Assembly: GCF_020360975.1 (NCBI RefSeq)
Contig: NW_025408678.1
Span: 2,232,001-2,296,000 of the forward strand
Length of the DNA stretch: 64,000 nt
From: Hirsutella rhossiliensis
Lineage: Eukaryota > Ascomycota > Sordariomycetes > Hypocreales > Ophiocordycipitaceae
Direction of reading: 5' to 3'
Every line of letters starts with the position of its first letter. Within the stretch, counting starts at the first letter, position 1. The notes below the pieces were generated by a model. It saw nothing but the letters and a program-made list of their open reading frames with translations, did no database searches and was not told where the DNA came from. The position numbers and the translations under genes were made by a program. Of the stretch, positions 1 through 10,999 are shown one piece after another.

Positions 1-2636
1 AAGTCTTTTAAGGCTAGAGATTTATTTTCCTTTTTCTTTATAGGAGTTTAGAAGCCTATTTATAAGTAAGGGGTCTTATTATATAAATAGGCTGCTATTA
101 AAATAGCTTCTCCTTATAGATATTTAGGCAGTTTTACCGTAAATAAAATAGCTCGGACTTTATTTAAAATAGTCCTATTAATCCTCTCTATTACTCTATT
201 TAATTCGGGAGTCCTAGGAGGGCTAGTATAATATTTAATTCCCTTTTTTAAGTAGTAGGGTTTTATTTTATATATAAATTCTTATACGTTATTTAAAAAG
301 ACTTCCTTTATAGTAATATTATCCTAGTTATTTTTAACTAAGGCTTTATATTCTAAGAATTTTTCTAGGGCTTTTACCTTAGACTTTATTAAATATATTT
401 CTAAATATCTTATTCTTATATCTAAAAATAATATAAAGGAGGTATATTTATTATAAGTACGGGTCCTTATAAGGCCTTAAATATTAATAGTAACTCTATT
501 AAGGTAATTATATACCTTATTAGATATAGATTTATTCCTTTTATTAGTTGCTTTTACTTTAATATAGGCTATATATTCTTTTATTTTTATAATATCCTTT
601 TTAAGGATAGTTATATCTTTATTATATCTTTTAAAGGTTTTTAGTAAGGCTTTAAGACTTATATATCCTAGCCTTAAATACTATTAATAAAGGTTAAGGT
701 CCTTTATATTATTCCTTTTATTATTAATATTATATAAGAATACCTTCTTTTTTAAGAAAGGAATTTCTAAAGAGAAGATATAAAGGTTAGCTTACTATTT
801 TCCTTTAAATATAATATTAGCTTAGTTATATAGTAGGAAAATTTCCTTACTATTAATAAAAGTATAAGTATTTTTAAAATATAATTAGCTTATAGTATTT
901 ACCCTTAATTTAAGTATAAAAAGGTAGTTTCTTAAGATAAATAGCCTTTTATTATTTAGAAATATAAAAAGAAGATCTCTATAGCCTTTAATAACTATAT
1001 AAGATGCCTTTCCCTAATTAACCTTAGTAGAGATAGTTCGAAAATTAATAAGGAAGTTCTTTTCTAATACTATATACCTAATAGCACTAATATTATATAT
1101 TAAATTATAGAAACTTCTATTCTTTAAGGCTTTATAAAGGATTTCCTTCTCTTTTACCTTATATATAAGGTCTTTAATTTAAGAGGAATTTAAAGGTCCT
1201 ATTTACCTATTATTAAATATAGACTTTTTAAGGATATTCGAAGAGATATATACCTCTACTTCTTCTTCGGAGCTTTTATAACCTCTAAGGGTAGGAGGAG
1301 GAATAGAAAAATCGATTTCTAGTTCTTTATTTATTTAACTATCGATTTCTATTTTTTCTACTTTTAATATATATAGAGAAGAGGGCTTTTTCGTCTTCTT
1401 ATCGACGTAAGAGTTTAATTCGATAGGATTTCCTTCTATAAAAGGTTTTCTAGGCCTCTTAGAAGGTATTCCTTTATTTTAATTTTTTTAATTTTTAGAA
1501 AAGCCTTTAAGGGCCCTTTTTATATAAAGATAGTAGTAATCTTTAACTAGATACCCTTTCTTCTTATAGTATATATATTATAATATAATTTTTATCTTTT
1601 TCTAAGGCTTCTTAGTAAAGAAAGCCTACTTAAGGGGATTTTCTAGAAACTTAGTCCTTTTAAATTCGTCTATAAGACTACTAGAGAGAGACTCTAAATT
1701 AAAAGCCTTTAACTTATTTCGAAGAGCTTATATTATATTAGTTATTATTACGAAAAAGATATAGCCGCTTATTAGATTTAAGCGACAGCGTTAATTAACG
1801 TATATAGTATATACGATATACCCCCTTAGGGATATTAGGTTAATTTATCCTAGGATACCTAGATATCCTAGACTATAGCGGGAATTTTTATATAGGCAGG
1901 CCCTATACTAAAACCGCGCTTAATTATACTAGCAGGACTTAAACTACGGGCCTTTTAGGTAGTACGCGCTAGGCTAGCTAGAAGAAGTACGTATATAGTT
2001 ACTAGGAAGTTCCTAGAAAGGTAACCCCTCCGCCTAGGCTTATAACTATTATAAAAAAGATATAGCCGCCTATTAGATTTAAGCGATAGCGTTAATTAAT
2101 ATATATAGTATACGCGATAGTTATATAGCTAGAAAATAAGCTTAAAAGGCTATTTAAAATCTAAGCTATAATAACTACTTTTAAAATTATAATATTCTAT
2201 ACTTTTAGCTCCTTAAATACCTCTTTTACTTTATTTAGGAAGCCTTTTAGGGATTAAAAATTCCTTACTAAAGTATTAAAAAGCTCCTTTATAAGTAGGT
2301 AATTTAAAGTAAAGGAAATAAGGTTATATAGGTTTTATAACCTATCCTACGCCTCTTTAGTATTTATTATATACTTTATTTAGGTTAAAGGACTATCTTT
2401 AATATAAAGAAAAATTAAAGTAAGTGCTTCCTTTATCTTTAAGTAATTTTCTTACTATATAGTAGTAGAAAGCTTCTCCTTAACTAAAAGAGCCTATATT
2501 TAAATAGCTTAGAAGGTATAGTTAGACTGCCTTTAAGTTTAGTAAATTTAAACTTATCCTTAGAGCTTATTTTAGAAATTTCGAGGTTATATAGTTAGTA
2601 TTAGAATTTTAAAGTTATTACCTAATATATAAAAAA
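1..2636 (-). mobile_element. Copia-B internal region (gag to integrase), heavily RIP-mutated, cut by window edge
   Basis: Read on the minus strand, this is the front part of a Ty1/copia element. Positions about 150-700 give an integrase-like frame with a recognisable PPRTPELN...ER stretch (the glutamate region of the catalytic triad) and an LGYISLKALL stretch resembling the gag-pre-integrase HHCC segment. The gag part lies nearer 2600. In-frame stops sit where Gln, Trp or Arg would be expected, as CpA-to-TpA mutation predicts, so nothing here is coding now. RT and RNase H would lie left of position 1. The primer site and LTR immediately to the right (2637-4024) set the orientation. A miniature LTR element interrupts the gag part at 1746-2119. 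Copia assignment is from motif reading only. Confidence 0.72.
1746..2119 (-). mobile_element. Miniature LTR element copy 1 (TRIM/SMART-like, 374 bp)
   Basis: Two direct terminal repeats of about 73 bp flank a core of about 228 bp. The whole unit is bracketed by perfect 5-bp duplications GTTAT (1741-1745 and 2120-2124). It is the most mutated of the four copies: its ends read TATTACG...CGCGATA, which RIP of TGTCACG...CGCGACA would give. It sits in the gag part of Copia-B. No protein is encoded. Confidence 0.85.
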
Positions 2637-2651
2637 GCCGGGCTTATAACC
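2637..2651 (-). other. Primer-binding site of Copia-B (half-tRNA type)
   Basis: The minus strand reads GGTTATAAGCCCGGC directly inside the LTR end at 2652. Apart from one base (A for G in a TpG context, a RIP-type change) it would complement the anticodon arm of initiator tRNA-Met. Copia elements are known to prime from a cleaved initiator-tRNA half at this internal site rather than at the CCA end. The tRNA identity is inferred; an Ile-UAU anticodon arm would match without the substitution. Confidence 0.65.
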
Positions 2652-3004
2652 TATAAGAAGGTATAAGTAATAAGTATAGGATCGGGTAATCGATAATATA
2701 AGTAAAAAGATTAGTCGAAAGAGTATAAGGTAGGGTTTTATCTAGAATTTATAATAAGTATATAAGGGGCTAAATAATATATTAAAATAATAGCGTTATA
2801 AAAGATACTTATAATATCACGGAAAAAGATATAGCCGCCTATTAGATATAAGCGACAGCGTTAATTAACGTATATAGTATACGCGACACACCCCCTTAGG
2901 GATATCGGGTTAATTCGTCCCGGGATACCTAGATATCCTAGACTATAGCGGGAATTTTTATATAGGCAGGCCCTATGCTAAAACCGCGCTTAATTGCGCT
3001 AGCG

Positions 3005-3015
3005 GGACTCGAACC
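3005..3015 (-). other. tRNA-like B box in core 1
   Basis: The minus strand reads GGTTCGAGTCC, an exact match to the tRNA T-loop/B-box pattern of RNA polymerase III promoters. The flanking bases do not form a proper 5-bp T stem and the element's acceptor ends do not pair, so this is not a functional tRNA gene. A similar TGTTCGACTCC lies in core 2 at 3268-3278. It may be tRNA-derived sequence or an internal Pol III promoter. Confidence 0.5.
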
Positions 3016-3067
3016 ACGGGCCTTCGGGTAATGCGCGCCAGGCTAGCCAGAAGTGCGTGCGCAGTCA

Positions 3068-3098
3068 CCGGGAAGTTCCCGGAGGGGTAACCCCTCCG
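3068..3098. other. Two adjacent GC hairpins beside the primer site of core 1
   Basis: Positions 3068-3082 are a palindrome with 7-bp arms around a single G (CCGGGAA-G-TTCCCGG). Positions 3080-3098 form an 8-bp stem with a 3-base loop (CGGAGGGG-TAA-CCCCTCCG). Core 2 has a different sequence at the same place (3378-3397) that also makes an 8-bp stem, GGGGGTAG-TTTG-CTACCCCC. A structural role, for example in RNA packaging or dimerisation, is inferred. Confidence 0.7.
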
Positions 3099-4132
3099 CC
3101 CGGGCTTATAACTATCGCGAAGACCATTGCGCCACGCAGGCAAAAGTGGAACGCGCTCCGACAGGTGCGCTGCAATTGACACATATGACTGACAACCGCG
3201 TTTTTCCGACACACCCCCTCAGGGATCGCGGCTCCGCCGGGATTCCTAGACCTAAGCCCACGACGCGGGAGTCGAACACCAAGCACCGCGCCTATTACCT
3301 AGGGAAATCCAAGAGAGAGAGGGGTACACGGCTATCTACGGGTATTACCCCGCAACGCGTAGTTACCGGAAGTTATAGGGGGTAGTTTGCTACCCCCTCC
3401 CGGGCTTATAACTGTCACGGAAAAAGATATAGCCGCCTATTAGATATAAGCGACAGCGTTAATTAACGTATATAGTATACGCGATATATAAACTTATTTA
3501 TTTTATCTACTACTCCTAGGGAAATCCTTTATCTTTTATAGACTATTACTCGCTTACTAGTAAACTAATTCGTTAGCTTTTTAGTATATTCTATAGTACT
3601 TAAAAAGCTCTATTTATAGTATATCTACCTAACGTAGTAGGTAGTCTAATTATAACGTAATAGTTAATATAAGACTATAGGTTCTAGTATAAGTAGTAGA
3701 TTTAACTAGAATATTCTATGCTCTACCTATTCTTATATTATAGATATCTTTAAAAGTATTAAGCTAAAATAGGTAATAGGGTATCCGTTCTACTTATAAT
3801 TAACTTATATATTTTATATATATTTTATTTTATTAAGATAGGCTTATCTTAACCTGCTTTTCCTAAAGGAAGGTATAGATATTTAGTAAAAGTCTTTATC
3901 TTTAAGGGTTATTCCCTTAGACTATATTATAGAGCTTCTTTTTACTAGCTTATTATATAGAGCCTCCCTATACCTATTATTTCTTTATAATAGTAAAATA
4001 GGAATATAAGGGTATATTCTTATAATACTTAAGTACTTTATTAGCTTATACCTCTTAGTAGTACTCTTATAATTATCTCCCTTTTTATATAAATATCTTA
4101 GCTATATCTTTAATATATATTACTTTTACTAT

Positions 4133-4506
4133 TATCGCGTACTCTATATACGTTAATTAACGCTATCGCTTATATCTAATAGGCGGCTATATCTTTTTCG
4201 TAATAGTTATAAGCCCGGGCGGAGGGGTTACCCCTCCGGGAACTTCCCGGTAACTACGTACGTACTTCTTCTAGCTAGCCTAGCGCGCACTACCCGAAAG
4301 GCCCGTGGTTTAAGTCCCGCTAGCGTAATTAAGCGCGGTTTTAGTATAGGGCCTGCCTATATAAAAATTCCTACTATAGTCTAGGATATCTAGGTATCCT
4401 AGGACGAATTAACCCGATATCCCTAAGGGGGTATATCGCGTACTCTATATACGTTAATTAACGCTATCGCTTATATCTAATAAGCGGCTATATCTTTTTC
4501 GTAATA
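4133..4506 (+). mobile_element. Miniature LTR element copy 3 (374 bp)
   Basis: Two 73-bp direct repeats (4133-4205 and 4434-4506) flank a 228-bp core, inside perfect 5-bp duplications ACTAT (4128-4132, 4507-4511). It is oriented opposite to the other copies: the primer site GTTATAAGCCCGGG follows the left LTR directly (4206-4219), the hairpin CGGAGGGG-TTA-CCCCTCCG comes next, and a purine tract CTAAGGGGG precedes the right LTR. This gives the full anatomy of an LTR retrotransposon without any coding capacity. The LTR is much shorter than the usual 100-250 bp of TRIMs and closer to SMART elements. Confidence 0.9.
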
Positions 4507-4511
4507 ACTAT

Positions 4512-6040
4512 ACTATATATATTTAATTAAGAAAAAAGGTAGTTTTAGTTATATATTATATATATATACTTATATAAGTATATATTAGTTTATACTCTAT
4601 AACGTTAATAGTTATTATACTAGCGGTTACTACTAAGTAACTATTATAGTATTACTTATAAATTAGCTATATTACTATAATATAAAGAGTATATATATAT
4701 ATCTCTTACTTTTTTTATTTTCTTTTCTTCTTTAACTCTTTTACTTATAATTATTATAGAGTTTTACGCTTTTTTTAATTAATCCTTTATACCTTTTTAT
4801 ATTACTTTTTATTAAAAATTTATTAAAGATAATACCTTTTACGCTAAAGAAGATAAAGAGCTATAACGCCGATTTCCTATACTATATATAAGAGTAAGTA
4901 GTAATAGGTTCGCCCTTAAAGTATAAGCGATTAGCTTAAAAGTCTTATAGTAATACTAGTTCCCTTTTAGTAAAGAAAGCTAAGAAAGGTATAAAGGAAT
5001 CTTAGTTTTAAAAGACTTTTAGTTTAGGACTTAACGTTAGTAAGGGTTATACCCTTATTACCCTATTAAATACCTTAACTCTAACTACTAATAAGCTTAC
5101 TTTTATAGGCTAGGAAACTTATAAGTCTATTACCCTTATTAGCGATATTAATACTAGTAAGGAGATTATACTTAGGCGCTCTTAAATAAGTACTAATAAC
5201 CTAGCTACTTTATTTTAATAAGGCGGCTTTAGCTAATAAGAGATTATCGCTTAAGCCGCTCCTTAAAATAAGTAAGCTAATATTAATAATAAGGCCTAGC
5301 TAAATAAGGGCTAAGATAATCTTAATACCTAGCTAAATAAGGGCTAAGATAATAATAATAGTAATAATAAAAACGGCTAGGATTTAACTCCTCCTACTAA
5401 CGAACCTAAGAATAATAATACTAAAGATAAGGGTACCTAGGTAGCGGTATAAAGCGGTCGCGCTCTTATAAAGAGGTATACCTAATCTAAGGCTAAAGCT
5501 TACTTAGTTAAGGCCTAAGAGGTTATCCTTTATAAGCTTTAGTATATATATTATTTTAAGACGGTCGTTAAGGAGTATAATATAACTAAGCCTAAGCTTA
5601 TTAAGGTACTCTTAATTAGCTATATTTTCTTAGGGGTTTCCTTAACGCGCTATAAGTAGTACTATAGATATACCGCGACTTATAATTAAGTAAGTCTCTT
5701 ATTAGCTTTAAATATTACGATTAATAAGCTAATCCTTCTTAAGGCTACTACTTTTATATTTAGTAACTAAGCTAATATAGTTACTATTATAAAGTACTTA
5801 TATAAGCTTAATAAGCTAAAGACTAGTAATAAGGATACTAAGGATAATAGCTTAAATATAAGTATACTTATTTTTAAAGAGGGTAATTAGCGCTATCTCG
5901 CTATTATAATATAGTATTTAGCTAAGGCTTTTAACGCTACTAAGATAGCTTATTATAAGTCCTTTAAGACTATAAGTATATAAAAGTCTACTATTATAAG
6001 TTTTATCTAACCCTTTTATTAGCGACCGCTTAATAATATA
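4512..6040 (+). other. Unidentified RIP-mutated relic
   Basis: A plus-strand frame from about 4860 to 6000 is interrupted mainly by TAA/TAG and resembles a mutated retroelement or transposon protein. I recognise no domain. It contains a tandem duplication of about 27 bp (CCTAGCTAAATAAGGGCTAA plus a few bases) near 5300-5350 and AAT-rich stretches. Its link to the Copia relic on the right is possible but unproven. Confidence 0.3.
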
Positions 6041-6089
6041 TTAGGTTAAGTATACTAATTACTATACTTTAATTAATAAGCGCTATAAG

Positions 6090-7370
6090 CTTATTATTCC
6101 CCTTAACCCTACGCCCTTATTTAATATTAAAGCTCTATACGGATTATAAAGATCACCCCTTCTTTAGCAATAGCATTTAATAGGTTCCCTCGAAGCCCTA
6201 GGCTTTACGAAAGTCCCTTAGGAACCGTATATAATATAGAAGGGTAAAATCACGGTCTTCTTCTACGTTAATAATATTATCTAAGTATACCTAAAAGAGG
6301 AAGAAGCTACTATAAGGGAGGCTATACGTAGCCTATAATAAAGGTATAAGATAACCCGGCTAGGAGAGCTAAAGTGGTTCTTAGGGATATAAATCCTTTA
6401 GAATAGGTCCTAACGGACTATCTAGCTTACCTAGGATGCCTATATCGATAAGGTCGCTTATAAATTCCTCCCTAATTCCCTCGAGAAAAAGCTTCCCTCT
6501 ACGCCTATATTAAATAAAGAGCTTTTACTTAATCTATCCTTTTAAGCTAGGGAGCAAGAGAAACACTAATATTAATAGAAGGTAGGCTCCTTACTTTTTT
6601 TAGCTATTTCTATTAGACCGGATATCTCTTTTACGGTCTCCCGGCTAGCTAGGTATAACTAGAATCCTAGCCCTAGGCATTAAGAAGTAGCAGATAGAGC
6701 TATCCTCTATCTCTATTTAACGAGATTATACGGTCTACGCCTAGGAGGGTAGGGAAGGAAAATAGCTGCCGAAATCTTCCTTTATTCGAGCGATTCGTCC
6801 TTTACGGACAATTCCTTAGATAGAAAGAGCTTACAAGGGTATATTATATCCCTTTTTAGAGGAACTATTGCTTAGAGAGCTTCGAAGCAGGCTACCGTTA
6901 CGACTTTAAGTATAGAGGCAGAGCTACTAGCTCTTTTAGAAGCGTTAAAAGAAGCGATTTTCCTTAGCCGGCTACTAATATCTCTACGACTATAAATCCC
7001 GACCCCGTTAGCTATAGAATGCGATAACACGTAGACTATACAGATTCTTACGGAGGAAAATAGCAAGCTATCGACCTAGCTACGGTATATCGATATCTAC
7101 TAGCATTAGTTACGCTAAGAGGTTTAAAGGGGACTTATTTCCGTCCGTTAGGTTCTAACGGCATTAATAAAAGCCGACGGTCTTACGAAGCCTATGCCGA
7201 AGTAGAAGCTAGCTGTCTTTTTATAGTAAATTAGGCTAGAAGACGTTCGAGAGAAGCTATCCTTAGAAGCCCGCCTTAAGAGTCTACGAGAGGAGCTAAT
7301 AGCACGTACGAGAAGGTAACGTCTATAGCCGAAGAAAAGGAAGAGGCTTTTCCCTTTAGAGGGCCCCCTA
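6090..7370 (+). pseudogene. Copia relic: reverse transcriptase and RNase H, partly RIP-mutated
   Basis: The plus strand shows typical copia polymerase landmarks in order: LKALYGL near 6110, FFYVNNII near 6260 (the YVDDI active site with both Asp codons changed to Asn), GELKWFLGI near 6365-6390, RPDISFTVSRLARY near 6615-6660, and an RNase H stretch TTLSIEAELLALLEA near 6900-6945. Stops are fewer and CpA is commoner than in neighbouring blocks, so mutation was lighter or the insertion is younger. Gag, protease and integrase are not visible as intact frames to its left. A PPT and LTR start follow at 7574-7591. Confidence 0.85.
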
Positions 7371-7573
7371 TTTTAATCGGGTTTTTTACCCTTTCTTATA
7401 GGACTTTCCCCTCTTTAGGCTCCTTTTTCCTTAAGTAGGTCTAAAAGAGCCTAGGGACCTAAAAGGGCCCCTGCTTTCCTCGAGTAAAAGGAGAAGTATA
7501 AAACTAAGAACCTCCTTTATACGCTTACTAGCCTAAAGCCGTATTAGCTATGCCCTTAAGGGGCAGGCTATAG

Positions 7574-8060
7574 CTAAGGGGGTGTGTCGCGAAGCGTGGC
7601 CTAATTTCGTAGTTCTCGGAGATATCCCTTAGCACGAGGGACTAAGGAAGCTAAAAAACACTTAGTATAGAAAAAGGAAGAAGGAGCTAAAAAGAGGTAT
7701 AGAAAGGAGGGTAGGGGCATAAGTAGCGATAGCTTCCTATAGAGGTAGCGAGAGATAAGACGGATATACCGGCAACGGCTAGAAAGGAGGGGAAAAACCA
7801 GTAAAAAGCTCGGTAGTTAAAGGGATATTAGTAGCTTCTTTAAGCAGGATCTTCTTTATTAATTAAGATGCTAGACGGGTATAAAGAGGGGCGTTAAATA
7901 GAGGAAAGAAGGAGAATTAAGGTAATATAATAATTACTCCCCTACCGCAATTGCTGCTCCCGTAAGAATTAAATCTCTCTGCCCTACTTATCCGACCCCT
8001 TACTTCTAATTTTACCTTCGTGCATTTTTATATACTTCTTATATCTCTCTTCGCGAGAAT
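7574..8060 (+). repeat. PPT and probable 3' LTR of the 6-7.4 kb Copia relic
   Basis: CTAAGGGGG (7574-7582) followed by TGTGTCGCG looks like a polypurine tract and the start of an LTR. A TATA-like ATTTTTATATA lies near 8027. The right end is not defined; 8060 is an estimate. The junction CTAAGGGGGTGTGTCGCG is identical to that of the miniature LTR element in the composite copy. Confidence 0.5.
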
Positions 8061-10990
8061 ACTTCTTAGTAGTACGCCTTACTATTTACTAAGGCTAAGG
8101 TAAGTACTATACTAATAAAGATAAGTCTTAACGTAAAGGATAAAAAAAGAGTAAAGGATAGGGTAGTTTTAGTATTTTAAGAAGTATTTAATATAGTAAA
8201 AGGGGCGCCTTAGTTAGTTCCTACTATACTAGTAAAGAAAAGGGGTAGTTAAAAGTAATAAATAGGTCTTATCTTTCTTTTATTTAATTATAACTATCCT
8301 TCTTTCTTTTATTATTAAGGTCTTAGTAAAGTTATAGTTTAGTTTTATTTTCCTTAATAATATTTAATAGGTAGTATAAATAGTTTTCCCTCCTTTTCTT
8401 ATTTTATTATTTTATATATAGTTATAAGATATTTAGTTATATTATTATTATTAAGATTACGCTAAGGACCTAGCTAGAAGTATCTAGAACTTTAATATTA
8501 AATAGGAGGGAAAAACTAAAGTACCTAAGGGAAAACCCTCCCTTCTTTTAGTATAGGTCTGCCTTAAACGAGGTTATAGTAGTAGTATATAGGAAATTTA
8601 CGCCGGCTACCGCGGGCTCCTCCCGTAAAAACGCGTCTCGGCGCGGGCCCTCTTAGGCTATAGCCGCTACTATCCCGAGCGGCCGCGGCCCGGGCTCGCT
8701 AGCCCGGGCCTAGGGTTATAGGCAGTAGTCTCTCTCTAGGGGCCCGACTCGCGGGCGCCTCTATTTACCCTAGCTCCCGCGTTATAGCCGCGTAGCCGCG
8801 GTCGCGTTAGCTTATCGGTCTATTAGTTAGGAGGGCAGGTAATATACGGTTACCGGGCCGGGCGCTAGTATAGGTCGCTCCTAGGTAGGGCCGGCTAATC
8901 GAAATTTAGTCGGCTAGCTCCGCTAATTATAAATCGGTTCCCGTCTAGCTACGCGACTTCCTAATTAAGGGCGCGGCGGCCTATATTTACCCTTTATCTC
9001 GTAGTTATTAATTACGCGCGCCTAGCTCGCGCTTATATATACCTACCCTCCCCCCTTAGTTCTATATATACCTCCTCCTATCCCTTTATTATCTATCTCT
9101 TTCGTAGGCCTAACTACTACCTTACCCGCCTTATTTCTATAACTCTAGGTCTCCTTAATACTATATCTAGTTCGCTCGTTATCGCGTCGTAATATCTAAC
9201 TAAGAAGCTAACTTAAGTAGTAGCGGCTCGCCTCCTTTAAACCCCCCTCCTTATTAGAAAGTCGCTATAGTAGCGGGATTAAAGCGCTCTATCTTATATT
9301 TTATATATATTAAGCGTCTTATTAGTAAGCTTACTTATAAGTCCTTTACTAGCTATTAAAACTAGTCTTATACGTATTAATCTTAGCTTTATCCTAAGTT
9401 AGTCTTACTTTTAGTATTTTTACTAACTTTAATAGCTATAAAGGCTAAAGTATATATCGCTTACGCTAACTCTAACTAGTCTTATTACTAAGTAAGTAAC
9501 CCCTTCTTACTATAGTACTATCTAAGTTTAGTATTAATCTATATTCTAGATTACCTTTAAAGGTAAAGAGGCCGCTAATACCCTTTACTAAGTATAGTCT
9601 AAGGTTAATAGCCCTTCCTTTATTAAGGGTTCGGTATAAAAGCGCCTTTATTATACTACTTTAGAAACTTATATTCGCGCTAGTTAGAAGGCCCCTACTA
9701 CTAAGGGTAAGGGCGCGTTAAGCGAGTCTACCCTTAGTCTAGCTATAATCGCTAAAAATATAAAGACGCTCGCGTTAGCTTTTACTTATTTTATAGATAA
9801 TACCCGCTATATATATAAGTCCCTAAAGAAGTACTTAAGTAAGTTTAGCGACGCTATTAAGACCCTAGCTTAAGTTAGGCCTAAGTCGCTCTTAGTTACC
9901 TAGAAGACTCTTATAGTAGTTAATAATCTCGCTAACTATTTCTATCTTATTACTAGCGATAGCCTTAATATAGAGGATAGTAGCTTTAATCTTACTAGTC
10001 TTACTAGGCCCGTTCTAGCCTTAGTCCCTATTAATAAAGGGAAGGGTAAAGGTAAGGGTAAGGCGGTAGCTATATCTAAGGCCCTATCTAAGGCTAAGGC
10101 TAAGGTATCTATACCTACGGCTATTATAGAGCTAGCTTAGGAGCTAACTATGTCTCCTTCTAACGCTAAGTTATAGCCCGGTAGTTCTCTTAGCGCTAAG
10201 CCTGCCTTAAAGCGTCCCTATCTTACGTCGCCTATTAATCTTACTAACGCTCCTAACTTTATCTAGTAGCGTCTTTATAGCTATCGCGGTTTAGTCCTAG
10301 CTAAGATTATTACTAGTCTTAACCTTAATTAGATCTATAGTTATAGTATAAGCCGTAGCGAACGCCTTTATACCGCCGCTAGTATAGGTCCTACCTTAGT
10401 ATAGACCTTAGTCGTTACTCTATCTTATAAGCTAGCTATCTAAGCTAGCTTTAGTTTAGGTTTAAGGTTAGGTCTATTTAGTCGTTATTAAGGTTCTCGT
10501 AGCGGTAGTAGTCCCTATATTCCTCGTAAGCCTTTAGTTACTCCCTCTTATACTCTATATACTACCCTAGGGGGGTCTTATTATTCCCGCCGCGATAATA
10601 AAGCGGATATTACTATTAATAAGCTAGGCTAGGGTTATAGTTTAAGGGGGGGCTAGTTATCGGCTCTATCTTAGTTTAGTTCTAAGTTAAGTCTTATTTA
10701 GTTATAGTCTTTTAGTAGTAAGTCTTATTTTATAGCTATTAAGGTTAGTTTAGTTAGGTTATATTAGTTTTATTCGGTTTATAGTTTAATCGGCGAGGTT
10801 TACGCCTAGTCTAGGTCTAGTTCGGTTAAAGATATAGTCCTATAATTATAAGTCCTCTCCCTTCCTAGGTCGCCTTAATAAGGGAAGTAGTTAGCTAAGG
10901 TAGTCCTAGTTAAGGCCGCTCTATCTTTAGCGCGACCTCGGTTCTATTATCTAGTATATCTATATATAGCTTCTAAGCTAGGTCGAACTA
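8061..10990 (+). other. RIP-mutated relic with GC-rich, CpG-rich leader
   Basis: Positions about 8590-9060 are GC-rich and full of CpG but almost free of CpA and TpG. From about 9300 to 10680 a plus-strand frame rich in Ser, Lys and Leu has few stops and includes a Gly-Lys repeat near 10035-10060. It could be a gag or ORF1 of a retroelement, but I recognise no domain, and in sequence this depleted of CpA long antisense frames occur by chance. Confidence 0.3.
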
Positions 10991-10999
10991 GTAGAGCCT

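Larger units (their letters stand above)
2815..3486 (-). mobile_element. Composite miniature LTR element (copy 2, 672 bp, two cores)
   Basis: The insertion is bracketed by perfect 5-bp duplications TATAA (2810-2814, 3487-3491), and removing it restores the Copia-B LTR. Its order is: 74-bp LTR (2815-2888), core 1 (2889-3112), a different 99-bp LTR-like segment (3113-3211), core 2 (3212-3412), 74-bp LTR (3413-3486). Both cores end on the right with CCCGGGCTTATAAC, the primer site on the minus strand, and begin on the left with the PPT complement CACCCCCT. Positions 2960-3420 keep many CpA and TpG, unlike the surroundings. The third LTR still begins TGTCACGG, showing the ancestral TG terminus. 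Open frames in this stretch are incidental. Confidence 0.88.
2652..4024 (-). repeat. 5' LTR of Copia-B, interrupted by a miniature LTR element
   Basis: Segments 2652-2814 and 3492-4024 together (696 bp after removing the insertion and one target copy) match the solo LTR at 57223-57919 (697 bp) along their whole length. The ends read TATAAGAAGG...ATTCTTATA, consistent with TG...CA after RIP. The adjacent primer site on the left shows that this is the 5' LTR of a minus-strand element. The sequence following it at 4025 (ATACT) should be one target-site copy; the other lies outside the window. Confidence 0.85.

Noticed and set aside
2990..3137. A tRNA gene, from the B box at 3005-3015 and an A-box-like TGGCGCAATGG near 3127-3137 (minus strand)
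   Set aside because: The T stem and acceptor stem do not pair and the box spacing is about 105 bp, so a functional tRNA is not supported; tRNA-derived sequence remains possible.
2973..3385. Overlapping frames of 73-110 codons on both strands
   Set aside because: They fall across the LTR, core and hairpins of the composite miniature element and do not respect its boundaries; no protein family is recognisable.
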